NCBI RefSeq assembly: GCF_910591885.1
Contig: NC_063277.1
Coordinates: 8,432,001-8,496,000 of the forward strand
DNA: 64,000 bases
Direction: 5' to 3'
Origin: Bombus terrestris
Taxonomy: Eukaryota; Arthropoda; Insecta; Hymenoptera; Apidae
Shown piece by piece: positions 42,400 through 55,273 of the stretch. Positions within the stretch are counted from its first letter, which is position 1; every line of letters begins with the position of its first letter. Below the pieces are notes generated by a model, which ran no database searches, had not been told where the DNA came from, and worked only from the letters and a program-made list of their open reading frames with translations. The translations under genes were made by a program, and so were the position numbers.

Positions 42400-42634
42400 C
42401 GATCAGAAACAAAAATAAGTGAATAGGTAGTGGACGTAGGTATCAACAAAGTTCAATGGAACTAGTATTCGCACTATATACATAAATTTTATTTATTATA
42501 TATCACTATAATACATGGATTATTTAGTAAATAATCGAAATTAATATTTACATCTTTATATAAACAAGTCATATTTACGGTACTTTGTTAATAGCTATTT
42601 CTACTGTTCAGCCACTTATTTTTGTCCCTGACTG
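42400..42634. mobile_element. Tc1/mariner-type MITE, 235 bp, with 53-bp inverted ends
   Basis: The left end starts CGATCAGAAACAAAAATAAG; the right end, read on the minus strand, starts CAGTCAGGGACAAAAATAAG. The two align without gaps for 53 bases (left 42400-42452, right 42634-42582) with about 38 matches, including an identical AACAAAGT near the inner limit. Both ends are bordered by TA (42398-42399 and 42635-42636), as expected for Tc1/mariner insertion. The 129-bp centre is AT-rich and carries no transposase sequence, so it is non-autonomous and, from the end divergence, old. Confidence 0.8.
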
Positions 42635-45600
42635 TATATGTTCAGTTCATAAAATGACATAAAACCAGAGCCATGAAAAATCTATGTATTTCTCGTTTTT
42701 GCAACTTCCTGTGCGTAATATGTACACTAATTAAACGAACGAGTAATCAATTTTCACGCTGAATTGTGATCAGTATGTCTAGAATCAGAAATACGTTACT
42801 AAATTAAGTATTATCAACTATTAAATCACCAGGAAATTGGATTTCCTTGCAGGCATAAGGATCCGTTGATGTGACGTTAATTATATTTGTATAAAATAGT
42901 TGTTTAGAATTGAGATTACAACTAAATGAACACCGACGCTCAAAGCTTTAGGATTAAAAGAAAGAAAAAAGAGATACTTGGATTTTTTAATGGAAAAAAT
43001 ATGATCGTATGTGTTTAAAATTTTATATTAATTAAATTAGATACGATCCAGAGAGTGAAATAAATCAATTGATGTTTATTCAATATGTTTAATAGCGATT
43101 GAAGATAAATTATGAAGAACACAATCAGTTTGAGAGTCGAGTTTTGGATTATGACTTCTGCTTTAAAGGGAGGATATGGCAATACAGCTTTTGTTCTATG
43201 ATAAAACTTCAAATCCACAGATTGATCCATAAAAAACGTTAAAAACTATTCGCTGGGTTGTTCCTGAGAGACTTCTAAATTTATGGCACATTTATTCATT
43301 ACCGAATTAAGCCATCGAAGAAAAGCGAGAATCATAAGGCGATAAATATTCATTTCTATTATGACGATATCTTCTACTTACGATGAATAGACGCTAATTT
43401 CTTTCAATCAAAAATTGATTAATGTAGAAGAAGAATTAGTAATATGTAATTTGAAATGCTTTATTATTTCTTCTTCATACTATATATTATTATATTTATG
43501 CATTATATTATAAAGATTTTCGTAATGAAATTAATGAAAGCTTCAATGTAAATTGATATCTATATAATCTACAGTTTTATAATTTAAGATAAACAGTAAT
43601 TAAATAAGATTTCCTTTTTGCAGATAATAAGATATGATTTTTAAAGAAATTATATATTAAAAGATGCTATCGCGAACGAATACCAGGAAAATTGTGTTTA
43701 TATAAATTTATTATGAAATAAACGACAAAAATGTGTCTTCATTGCATTTATTTGTTCAGAATTTAGGAATTTTAGTCATGGTGAGTGTTATACGCTTTAG
43801 GATCGACTAGATAAATAAAGGACACTATTACCAGAGTAATAGACTAGTGATAAGAACTTTAATACCCTAGTATTAAGAGTCGTGAAAGCTTGTAAAGGGT
43901 GGATAACAGGCAAAACAGGAGATTGAAGTACATGCAAAGTACGCAGACAATAAGAAATGTTATGTTTTTAAATGTACCAAGGGTATTTACGTTCAGCCTT
44001 GGGCCAATTTTTAACTCGTAAGGATAATTTAAAGTCACGCACATAGTTATCTCATTACTCAGTGTGTTGATCAATTGAAACGGAATTAACACACACAAAC
44101 AAGATTTATACATTTTAATTCAATCCTTATGACAGAAGGAAAGGATCAGTAAAGAAAAGAGCTCACAAAGGTTGTGGAACTCACAAAAGTAACTAATTTT
44201 TTACTCCTAATATTATAGTGGAAATTTATTTGCAAATAAGAAGTATTGTATCACAACACATATGTACAAAATTTTTAACTATAGTTACTCTGGAAATTCT
44301 AAAATTGTTTTGTTTTTCCTTGTCAATTAGCCTAGTCTTACAATTTAAATATCGTTAATTGTTCTTTATTTTCATGTAATAAGTATGATTTAAGTCCTAG
44401 CAATATCATAGAACTACTTTGATGTAACTGTCTTGATATGTAACCTTAATAATCAATCGAGTGACAACAGCACAAGAAATATAATTTATCTCCACAACGA
44501 ACCGCCAAATTCTAATCTGTGTAGGATATATAGTTTCATTTCATAACAAATACAAACTCGAACTCCATAAAATTTATGATGTATTGAAATTTCTTAGGGA
44601 ATAAAAAATAATTCATAAAATAATATAATGAACAATTATCTATTTACTCATCGTTAACAACTTTCGAAAAATTTTCCAACCTCTCAATCAAAAAAAATCT
44701 AACATAATACACATTCTTCTTCATACACATTTAATAATATTCAAAAATAAAGAAATGGTAAAAATTCTAGTTCTTTCGATCGCAGAAATCCATTTTACAA
44801 TATAATATACACATTTATACATATAATATACATAGATATATACATATATGTATATATACATATTCTACATTCAATCTATTGAATTGAACTACGCCACAGT
44901 TTGTATTTCTTGTAAAAGGAAAAAAGAGTTCTATGCATGATGGAGTCAGAGATTAATCGTACGCTAGAGAAGATAGAACAGATACCTCTATTTTGAAACA
45001 TCATTGAACAGTGATCATGCGACACGGATAACTCGACATAGGTTGGCTACTGATGATAACATTGGCGGGTATTTCCTCACGACTTTCCGCCGAGGGTCTC
45101 GTCTCGGTTGTTGGATGATTTCAGTGTCACGCCGTGGGCGATCGTATGCCAGCATAGTTATTAAACACGTTCGTTCAATTCCCCCGAGCGATCAAGCTTC
45201 CCCTCCGTGGAGTTTACTACATCACTTCCATCAGCATGCCATCGTAACACTGATATTTATGGAACACGCCTGCCCTCCGTCCAAGTGTAAATCCGATTTG
45301 ATCTCTACCTATATTAAGCTTCCAACAAGCCCTTGAATCGGTATAGAAGAAAATCGGCCTACAATATGGATCATCAACACCTCTGTTTTTGACAACACGT
45401 CTTCTAGAAATTCTCCATGGTACTATGGTTTTGCATTAGTCACGGTGTATCGACGTTTTGATCGATTCTTTCATGAATTCAGAATGGCTAGAGCAAACGA
45501 TGGAAGCTTACTTTGAATGAAATTTACAGCTTCTACGTTGGTGAATAAATCACTGACAGCGATCGCGTAATGAACAAAACTAATTGGCGGTTTTTTATAT

Positions 45601-48600
45601 TCAACACGATGGAATTCTCTTGTACATTACCGAAGTAATAGTTTGGATACTTTAAAATTGACGAACGAATTTAAAGTTAGCAAATTTGAACGAAGTGTAT
45701 TTATTAAAATTATTGGATGTGGATACGAAGGAATTGATTGTTACTAGATATACGGTTAAAATAATGAAAATATACAAAAGCAAGTTACTGCGATGTTTCG
45801 TATAATTTACACGAATTTGAAGAGTCAAGGTTTTAATTAAATTTATTTCCAGCTTGTGTTTTTCATTACAACGGGACAAAAACATGAGAAGTAGATGCAA
45901 TAATTAAAAACATGAGAAATGTAAATTTATATTATAAATTACTGTTACATATCAAGATTTGTAGCCGGGATCGCGGTGATACCTTAAAATTTGTAATATA
46001 ACGAAACTGTTTGTTGCTTAGTGGTAACAGTAGAAAGTTTCTTACTAAACCCAAAGGAACCTGGAAAGAAGTTGCCGAATTCTTGACAAGTGATGAACGC
46101 AGCCTTAGCGCCAATCCTTCTAACCGCAGCTACGTCCAATCTCGGCAAAATTTCTGCTAACTTCGACTTTCATCTCTAGACTTCTGCACGCCGAATTTCA
46201 TTTGCACAGAGAATGGAACTAAAATCAACACAAAACAAGGGCAAAGTCGAAAGGAAATTAAACGGAAGATGTAGCTTCGTAAATTGCTAAAAACTTGACT
46301 CACTATTCGTTCTTAATATACACATTTCTTGCTAATGGATATTAAAGTTAAAGTATTCTACAAACACTTGAAGAGGATTATTATCGCTATTTAATTATTT
46401 TTGAAATAAAGCGGCGAAAAGTAATATAGAAAAGATCGTAATTGTTCAAATATTATTAAATTTTTTTCTATTATTCCGAAATAAATGTACATACATATAA
46501 CAATACGTGTATTTCTGAAGATATTTTCGTGTTATGTTTACTTATATTTTATTTCAATGTGTAATATTCTGTATAATTTTTTTTCTGTGTAACATTAAAC
46601 ATTAATGGAAAGTGAAATTTTTCTAAGCTTTACTTCAATTTTAGCAATATTTCTGCGAATTACATGATGTTGAAATAAGAAATTACCAATTCAAGGCACG
46701 AATATACATGGTATATATGTATATGTAGAACATATTCCCCTACATATTGTAGTTTCTACTCATCCTCACTCGCTCTCATTTTCTTTTATTTTTGCCGTTG
46801 GCAAGCTACGACCAAGCCGGTAAAATTCAACTGATGATGAAAATGGTAGAGTTTTCAAATACAAACAGCAGCAGTCTCTAAGAGCATATTTTGTCAGTAA
46901 ATAATTCGATATAAATCCCTGAGCTAAGAATCTCCGGAAATGTGTACATACCCGTTAAATGATCAGATTTCTAAATCAAACTCAAAGACTGGAGAAAAGA
47001 TCTGAATCCTTTGATTATGACATTTTAATCCTCTTAAGTCACAGTACAGATCTTGTAAAGGTAAAACATCTAATACTTCTCGCCCTGAGGATTTCTATGA
47101 TGTAATCTACCAGTAAATCTAGCTCAGTTCCATGGTGTATTGATACTTTTTAAAATGTAGGATTTCGTTTTGAAGAGATAAAGATAAATAAAGATAAGTT
47201 GGTTTATATCGTAGTTTCCTTACTTTATGTTTTATTTATAAAAACAATACGAAGAATGATTTTCCACAGTATCAGTATCACCGTAATAAATTAATAAATT
47301 ACCAAAATTATAAGAAGGATTGAAATAACATATTTATGATTATAAAATATAAAAAAAAATTGAGCTTCGATTAAACTTATCTATGAACAAAATGTTTCGT
47401 GTGCTAGTTTTATCCATCAGGGGCTGCATGAGATATCTCCTAATTCGAAGTTATTTATTTGACGCTTTGGAGTGCCCTAATATCAATTCTCAGTACTATA
47501 TGTAGTCCTTGTTTAATGAAGTGTACTAAAATCGATTACGGGACAATATACATACGTATACAGAGGCCTAATACTATTTTAGATCATAATAGATATCCAT
47601 GTAGACGTTGATGTAGAGAGATGTAGATAGTTACAAAGGTACATTATATTGATCAAAATTTACATAGCTATAAGTTTATGCATACAATTAGGAAATTATG
47701 TATGCAATATTTTATGCATCCTATTGAGATTACGATATTTCATTTCATTGTAATATTCGTTTAAGTAAAAATGAAAGTATTGTTTAAATAAAAAAATCGT
47801 CGTCTGATTCATAGAACAGATATTTTACTCCGGAGGAAATTTTTACTATTAAGGAGAGAAATCAGGCGGAAAACAATCAGCCTGTTTAAGATCGTGCTGC
47901 TTTCCTGTACAAATGCCTACAACTTAACGAAACGTTCTGTAATAAATAAGAAGAACGAGCAATGTAAAGAAACAAAATATCCTTGTTACTGTTGCAATCT
48001 AGTATGTTCTAAAATACTTGATGGAAAAGCAGAATGAAATAAAAAATGTATTATATTTATCTTATTAATCATACACAGTCGCGTAAATTCAACATCAAAG
48101 AAACTTCAAATGAAATGTTAAAAATATTTTCTCTCATAAGAGAATAATTCGATATTCTATAACAAAATCTAATTTCCTCTAGCGTACTCCTCCCTTCATA
48201 TTATCAGTACAATAATTATAATACATCCATAACATCAGTATAATTGATGTAAAGATAAAAACCAATTAAAAAATATATCTTCATAGAAAGATAAATAATT
48301 TATAAAGTGAAAGGAAGGTATCGAGTGTGAATTTCTTGGAAAGGATGAAAAAATGAAACCAAAAAGGAGACGCACATACCAATATTGCATTCGATAATAT
48401 AATATCGTCGATAGTAAAACTCCTTAACGCAAATATCTATCTACTGACTAAAATGAGAAAACGTGATTTGATTCATGCACGACATAAGTTTCTACGCCTA
48501 CCGATCCGAACTTCCCGGAAAGACTTTTTTGCGATAACGGCCTATTTCTCTGAAGGGGTGTATCGCGGAATTTAAGGAAGCGATGTCACGGGAAGCTGTG

Positions 48601-50436
48601 TACTACCGAAGAAGAAACAGCGGAGCTGATATCACCCCTGCAGCTATGGGTTATGTATTTCGTGCATGGTGAGACAGGGAAGAAGTACCTTTTCAAAGAC
48701 TGCATCCAGTTGCGAAAGAAGAAAATAAAAATAAGGTTTCCCTTGAGGGGGTCGCGAGGAAGTATCGTGAGATGGGGATGGTGTGATGCAACAATTCGTC
48801 ATGGTTTTCCCAAGTCCTTTGGTAAATCACTTCCATCTCGCTGAATTGGTACACTGTTCTGTCACACTACCCAGATATATTGAATCATAATATTATGTGT
48901 CATAATATAATGGAGCTGATTATTCGATAGATAAGTAAATCCTTATAAAAGAATATAGTTAAGAGAGGATCAATTTCTATCGAGTGTTATCTTATATCTT
49001 GTCCGAGATATTACTAGATTTTTTATGGCTTAACAGCACGATGCACACCTCGATTTTCCGACAACAATCGATTTTCCATAACCACTTGAGGAGACCGTAA
49101 ATTGAACCTTCGACATTGAGAACGTCTCGAATCCTATAAATCTCATAAATTTTTAGCTTACATCATTTCATTCCTGTAGATGTGAAAATGCAAGTGACCT
49201 CGATCTTTTATTGAAAAAGAAGTTTTTTGAGAATTCTTTATATTTTATTCTTTTGTTGGCTAAGTAAAAGGTTAAAAAATCCTAACAATTGTTAGTTATA
49301 TTGTAATAATATAAAATCAATTTTATATAACTGTGTCTATGAAAGTAGAAATTTTAAAAACGTCAAACGTATGTAATGTTTCTGATTAACAATTCGGAAC
49401 GTTTGAGCTACGATTATCGTACTGTTTGTAGCCTCTGTTCCCTCTTAATATACGGAGGATATAACAATTTTAAAACATTTTTTATAACAATGGCGAGCCA
49501 TCTGCTAATATTCTGGGATTCGTTCGTATTCATCAACCCCTACAGTTTAAGCTCGGTTTCATGCAAATAATACTCGTGTAGGCCGTCATCTCTTCTAGTA
49601 ATCCTAGTTTGTTCTAGTTTTTCAGTACCACTGGTGAGTAGCAACAATTAACGTGGAAGATAGTGAAGAATATAGATATTGCAAAATCATTTTCAAATCA
49701 TCTTTAAAGAGTTATGTAGAAATGAAGAAGTAATCTAATTAAAACGATGGAAAATATCTTAGTATCGTAATACTGATTATAATTTTTAGAGGGTTAATTT
49801 CTTCAACGTGATACGAGTATATTAAAAACAAGATATATTAAATCATAAAAATATAATCTCAATTAATTTCTGACTTTTTCACATATATCCCATTGTTTCT
49901 TCTACCATTAGTTTTTCGGATTATTACTTCCGCCTCTTAAATTAAATGCGTTTAATACGAAATTATTCATTGTCATTCGATTTTCAATTAATTAAGCGTC
50001 GATCACCACGATTCATTTTACGATTAAGATCGAGTAATGTGAGAATCATTCTCGAACCAAACCAAAACAATAAACGAAAAGTTTAATTAGTCACCAACTA
50101 TTTCAAAATTAAAATCACAAGTAATCGCGGTATTATCAATTTCTAATCAGTTCCTTTTCGAGATGCTTTATATACTATGTATAGATGTTAACTCAGTGGT
50201 ATGTACAAGAGATCCTCTTACGCGGCTTTGTTCTCGTTCGCGTTCATGGTTTGTTGGTCGAGACAGAACAATAGACCACATTGACTAATATCCATATGTT
50301 TCTCGTATGTACACATAATGTATCATGAGCCATATAATTCCCATATTATGGTAATAAGAAACAAATTAGGAATGTATGTTCAATTTTTAAAGTTCATTTA
50401 GTTGAACAACATGTGATCGTGACTGGAGGGATGTCA
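42635..50436. other. Long non-coding region
   Basis: No gene supported. CpG-raised patches occur at 45000-45340 and 48480-48845. The open frame in the first (45004-45336) starts with TTG and has no recognisable motif. Confidence 0.45.
44802..44870. repeat. TATACA/TATATG-rich simple repeat
   Basis: Alternating TATATACATATATGTATATA-like sequence, partly self-complementary. Confidence 0.75.
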
Positions 50437-50511
50437 AAACCTGTCAAACCGTGCGAAAGTGTTACACGTATTCTCAGAGTGGAACCAACAAATTCCAATA
50501 ATGTCGGTCTA
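50437..50511 (-). repeat. Diverged duplicated segment, copy 1
   Basis: Aligns without gaps to 50625-50699 over about 73 bases at roughly three-quarters identity (shared GTCAAACC.TGCGAAAGTG). On the minus strand one frame is open and reads LEFVGSTLRIRVTLSHGLTG, close to copy 2. Confidence 0.65.
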
Positions 50512-50529
50512 TTCCTGAAATAACTGATT

Positions 50530-50958
50530 TTAGAACAAGTTATACTTTAACAAAAGAATTGAAGAGAAAATGTCCAAATTTTTAGCGAATAGAAGATTAC
50601 GATAAAGGACCGTGACATAAGGAACAGCGGTCAAACCATGCGAAAGTGTTTCACGAGCTCTCAGGGTGGAATCAGCAAATTCTGACAATGCTGCTTCATT
50701 TTGATCGCTGTAAGGCGTGTCATCCATTGCGACTCGATACAATGCCGATGGCAACCGTTGTTTTGGTTCATTGCAGGACGAATCGAAACTGCGAGTAGCA
50801 TTCACATAATGTTGGAACGATGCCTGTCTGCTTCGGTACTTGTTGCAGTTCCTCTCAACGTTTGAAATTCCTCTGGCTGCCCTCACTTTCCCGCAATTTT
50901 TTTTCCTCCTCGTTCGTTTCAACTCTTTCCCGCTCACCCCATCTTCGTATTGGTTCAC
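50530..50958 (-). CDS. Unrecognised 142-codon ORF, no ATG at its head (doubtful)
   Basis: Open on the minus strand from a GTG at 50958 to a stop at 50530. The first third is basic and purine-rich (KELKRTRRKKNCGKVRAARG), the middle is mixed, and the end is AT-derived hydrophobic residues that look non-coding. The part containing the duplicated segment is the most protein-like. The opposite strand is also open over much of it (50820-51155), so composition may explain both. No family recognised. Confidence 0.15.
   Translation of the reverse strand: MNQYEDGVSGKELKRTRRKKNCGKVRAARGISNVERNCNKYRSRQASFQHYVNATRSFDSSCNEPKQRLPSALYRVAMDDTPYSDQNEAALSEFADSTLRARETLSHGLTAVPYVTVLYRNLLFAKNLDIFSSILLLKYNLF
50625..50699 (-). 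repeat. Diverged duplicated segment, copy 2
   Basis: In the matching minus-strand frame it reads SEFADSTLRARETLSHGLTA, and lies inside a longer open frame (50530-50958). The spacing between copies is 188 bases. Possibly an exon duplication or two members of an old repeat. Confidence 0.65.
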
Positions 50959-51190
50959 CTTGCTCGCTCATCCTTTCCTCTCTGTCTATCCGTATGATCA
51001 TGCCATTCCACGGCGATGATCCTCTGCTTAACAGGGCTTACGTAGTAGCTACCCTTCACCGTCCTCTTGGCACACATATATACAAGGGTGAATCTAACAT
51101 ACCGGCAAAGCAGCGTCGATTACTGTCCATGTATTTGGGCGGCCTGTTTACATAAATAAAACTTTCGATAAACTTCATTCACCTTCAAGC

Positions 51191-51228
51191 ATTTCTCTTT
51201 TCTTCTTTTTTTTTCTTTTTTTCTTTTT
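51191..51228. repeat. Pyrimidine (T/C) tract
   Basis: TTTCTC and TTCTT units followed by long T-runs over about 38 bases. Confidence 0.8.
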
Positions 51229-51637
51229 AATTCAATTAAATGGAAATGTATGCGAATTATATTTTGCGGAGTTCTCGAAGAGGAAAAGGTCAAGGAACAG
51301 GTATGAAGAAGCGAGGTACTTGAAGTGAATGAAATTTAACTAGAACTCTCTTTTAAATATGGTGGATCGCGTTATAAGTTCTTGAAATTTCGATAGGTTG
51401 TGCATTCATCCCACACGAGATGCTTCGCTTTAAAGGGATGAAAAGCTGCTTTCTATAAGTGAATCGAATGGCAGATAACTGAGATGAAAGTTATCTGGTT
51501 TGCGGAATAAGGTTTTATGATATGAAAGTGAAAATTTGATGCTTGTTTATATCGTGAAAGGAAATGGGTTTGATAATAGAATTATTGTTTAAAAATAATT
51601 AGAGCTTTCTAAGTGTTCGTTTTAGAGAGTATAAAGT

Positions 51638-51654
51638 AAAAAAAAAAAAAAAAA
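51638..51654. repeat. Poly-A run, 17 bases
   Basis: A pure A run in non-coding sequence. Confidence 0.9.
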
Positions 51655-54600
51655 TGAATATACAATAAGGAATGGGGAGATGTTTCTCGAAACAAATGTA
51701 TGCAACGAAGTTCAAGAATAAACAGAAGATGTTATAAAATATATAGAGATGTTAAAATATAATAGCGTATCTATATACATAGGTATATTGTACATTTAAG
51801 TTACTATAAGAAGTATCATTCTTACAAAAGTTAAGAAATCTCGATATAAGTATTTATTTTAACATTTAATTGAATACTTTAATTATTACTGTAAAGTTTA
51901 GTTAAATGGAATAATGGAAAATTATTATTTCTAAAAAGTTATAATTGTGTTAATTTCGTAAACTCATTCTCATGCCCAAAAGCAACTACTATATAGATCA
52001 TTCCACAATTTCGTGAATATCATTAAACTAAACCTTTGCAAATTAAATAATATCTGACAGAATACGTGGAATTCACGAACGAATAGAATGATTCAGGCTA
52101 TAGCACTTTTGACAAAAACGAATCAAGTTAATTAGAATATTTTAACAAAAGGCATCAGCGTACTTATAATCGAGAACATTTGGTGTGCACACGCTCCTTT
52201 AATCAAAAAAAGATTTTTCATATGCTCAAAGTCATTTCTCACATCCTACTCTCTATTTAGCTTCTCTCAAGCTTCCTCTCGTTGAATTCTCCTTTCATCC
52301 AAAGGTATTCAAGAGGAACTGAATATCCGCCACCTGAGTATCGTTCATTCGGTAAAGAGACTCTTGCGTAAATCCCTCAACGCAGAAATGTATACTCTGT
52401 CATTCAGTTGAACTATTGAACTGTCCTCGAAGAAAATACCTATAGTCAGTTTAAAAAGTATTTACACAACGAATAATTTCAGAAGAAACTTCGTACAACT
52501 TATAATTCGTACATATTACTATGAATGTTTAAGATAATGAAAATATATGAAAAACTCAAATATTTTGCACACTTTACCACGAAATAACCACGAAGAAGTG
52601 CTTTTTGACAAGTCTTACCTTTAAATATGCGATGTAGCCAAAAGACAGTTGACTCTGTCTCTGAAAGCCCTTAAGACTGCAGTACGTATACTCGTAGTTG
52701 ACATCGCGTGAAAACACGCGTTTTCTTGGGCAAGAGTAATGCAATTTAAAAGAGTGGTAGAAAATTATAAATGGAATCGTTAATGGATCACAATATAAAA
52801 TGCAACAAATACTTAACCGATCTAAATCACAAAATACTGGAATAAATAATTTCAGAAACGGAAACATTCGCCAAATTCATTTAAACACTCGCCATTCGTC
52901 ATTCTTATTCGTCAAAAAGAAATTCAATATTGACAAGTATAAAGTGCAAAATTATTGAAAAATTCAGTGCCAATACAAATTTGAATATTTCAACCACTAT
53001 TTTAAAAGTCACTTACAAAAAAATAGCTATTATGACAAAATAACACGCAGAAGAAGTTTCATAAATTAATGAAATGAGAAGGAAAGGGAAGAATTTGCAA
53101 CAAAATAGAAAAGAATGTACATGAAGTAGCAGAATAGTGTCATTTTTACGAGAGTAAATTTATCATCCTTAGCTCAAATGGACACCGTACAGAGGTAGAA
53201 GAAGCAAGAGTACAAGCTTTTTAATGTATAGTCTACGATAAAGTATAATGGTGCTTTTATACATGTTCAGCCATTGTATGAATGTTGCTGGGCATTAAAT
53301 GTTATGTACGAGATAATGGACCACTATATACGTATCTGTAAATATTTTAACATTCGTTTTCTTGTTAGTCCCGAAAAAATGGGAATTTTAAAATATAATT
53401 TGTTTTGCTCCAAGGGAATAACACCGAGTACACTATACCCCGAGTCACTTACTACATTCTTAATATAAATGGGGATTCTGTATAATACAGTCATCCTAAA
53501 TCAAATTTACTAAACAGTTGTGGTATTACTTACAATAGAAGCAGAAATAGTAAGACATAATATATCATTCAAAAACATTTTTTTAATGATGGACGATAGA
53601 ATTTATAAGAAGAATATAATTATTATCACGAATAATAGTAGCTTTTTACTATTCTAATATTTCACATGAAGCTTTTTTAAAATCTCTTACCCACAACGGA
53701 ACTTTTGGGAAACCTATTTATCTTTACCTACCTGTATGGAGCACATTTGCGTTTTCGTTACAGACGCTTTCGGAAACCAAGACTACTGCAGACTTTAACT
53801 AAGTGTACTTGAAAATTTTTTCTCAGACCTACAATCTAGGTCACCTGTGCAATTTCACGACATCTTAATTACGAATCGCTCGTAATTAATAAAGAATGAG
53901 AAAACAATTATCTAATGCAACAAGAGTTTAACGGATAGTTTTATCTTAAGCAATTAATTTGATGATTGTTTACCACTAATGAACTAGCTAACTACTAAGT
54001 AATGAGCATTGTATCGCGTAAGGCATCTTTACAAAACACGGGACGCTCTTGAATAAAAGTTCAAGTCTTCGTCAGGAAGATAATAATTTTTCGTTTCCTT
54101 GAAATTTTTCTATTGTGATTGTTGGATGATTTTTCGAATAGTTACCAAGCGTTGCGAAGAATATTGAAATAAAGTGAATTGAAAAGTTGTGAGTGCTCCC
54201 TGACAAGGGAGTCTCTGGCTGTTCGACTCACGGTTGAATGACCTTGATGAGCGGGCATTACAACTCATTAGACAAAACGGATACTTTACCCTTGTTTCGA
54301 TGCACGAGTTGCGGCAACCCATCGAGCACCCTTTCCTCTTCAAAAGTATCCTGCAAGCGCCCTCTTACCCCGAGCCACCCTCCTCGACATTCGGCTCTTA
54401 CCAATACTCCCGTGCTCCCTCTTCGAACTCGTTTAAATACTCTCTCTTGTGTCTTTACAGTTACAATATCTTTAATCTTCGTCATTTTAATTCGTGTATT
54501 AATTTTCCTGATTAACTTTCGTTGTATCATTAAAAAAAAAGAAACATATATTCACTAGAAAGCTTATATTTTAAGTTAACAACAAATAACAAGTATTAGA

Positions 54601-55143
54601 TTGATGAATAAATTTCTGTTATCAGATTCTGCTTATGATATATGTATACCTACAATTTTATTCTGGAGTTTTGCCAAATTGTCGTTGTATTTTATCTATC
54701 GAAATATAAAATATATAAAAAGGTAGTGTAATATTACTGGATAAATTGGATAACTTATATTTTGGGGGAGTATTAATCGCGGCAAAATTTTTTAACAGAA
54801 AAAGCGTTCAATATCCTGAATAAGACTGTTCTGTTACTCTTTTTTATTAATACACTTTCCCATTTGATCTCTTGTCTCTAAATATTCTTCCCCCATGCAG
54901 TTTGATATTTTTGAATATCTAGTATTAAGATATTAATATTAGTATTTAATCTTACGAGTTATGTTTATAATATGAATTTTGAGGCATGTTTGTGGTGAAA
55001 TAATAATTAATATGACACGGGTATTGGGTATTGATCTAACATGTTTAGGTCCTGATACATGTACTGTACTGATATGAAGATTTGTTCTTTGCCGGTATGA
55101 TGTTCGCTCGAAGTTATAGTTAATTACAGGTAGTTGGCTCCTC
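51655..55143. other. Non-coding region
   Basis: No gene supported. At 54180-54440 GC rises and frames are open in several phases on both strands, which points to composition rather than coding. Confidence 0.45.
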
Positions 55144-55273
55144 TTTACAAATCATTTCACTTGTCAGAGCCGTAAAAAAGAAATGTCGCCATAACGAGGA
55201 CAAGTATTTACGAATCATTTCACGGTGGTGCAACTTGAAGAGAAAGCCTGCTATAACGAGGACAAGTATTTAC
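55144..55273 (+). repeat. Diverged 63-bp tandem duplication
   Basis: Two adjacent units share TTTAC-AATCATTTCAC at their start and TAACGAGGACAAGTATTTAC at their end (55192-55211 and 55254-55273). The middles have diverged strongly. The period is 62-63 bases. Confidence 0.75.

Noticed and set aside
45004..45336. 110-codon + strand frame
   Set aside because: No ATG at its head and no recognisable motif; the CpG-raised composition lowers stop frequency.
50820..51155. 111-codon + strand frame
   Set aside because: Antisense to a purine-rich stretch; Ser/Phe/Leu-rich product is the complement artefact.
54180..54235. tRNA-like TTCGACTC arm
   Set aside because: Too short for a tRNA; no acceptor stem or anticodon arm could be fitted.
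54234..54558. Overlapping frames of 90-106 codons in three phases
   Set aside because: Open on both strands at once, with low-complexity Ser/Pro content; a composition effect. No donor site follows.
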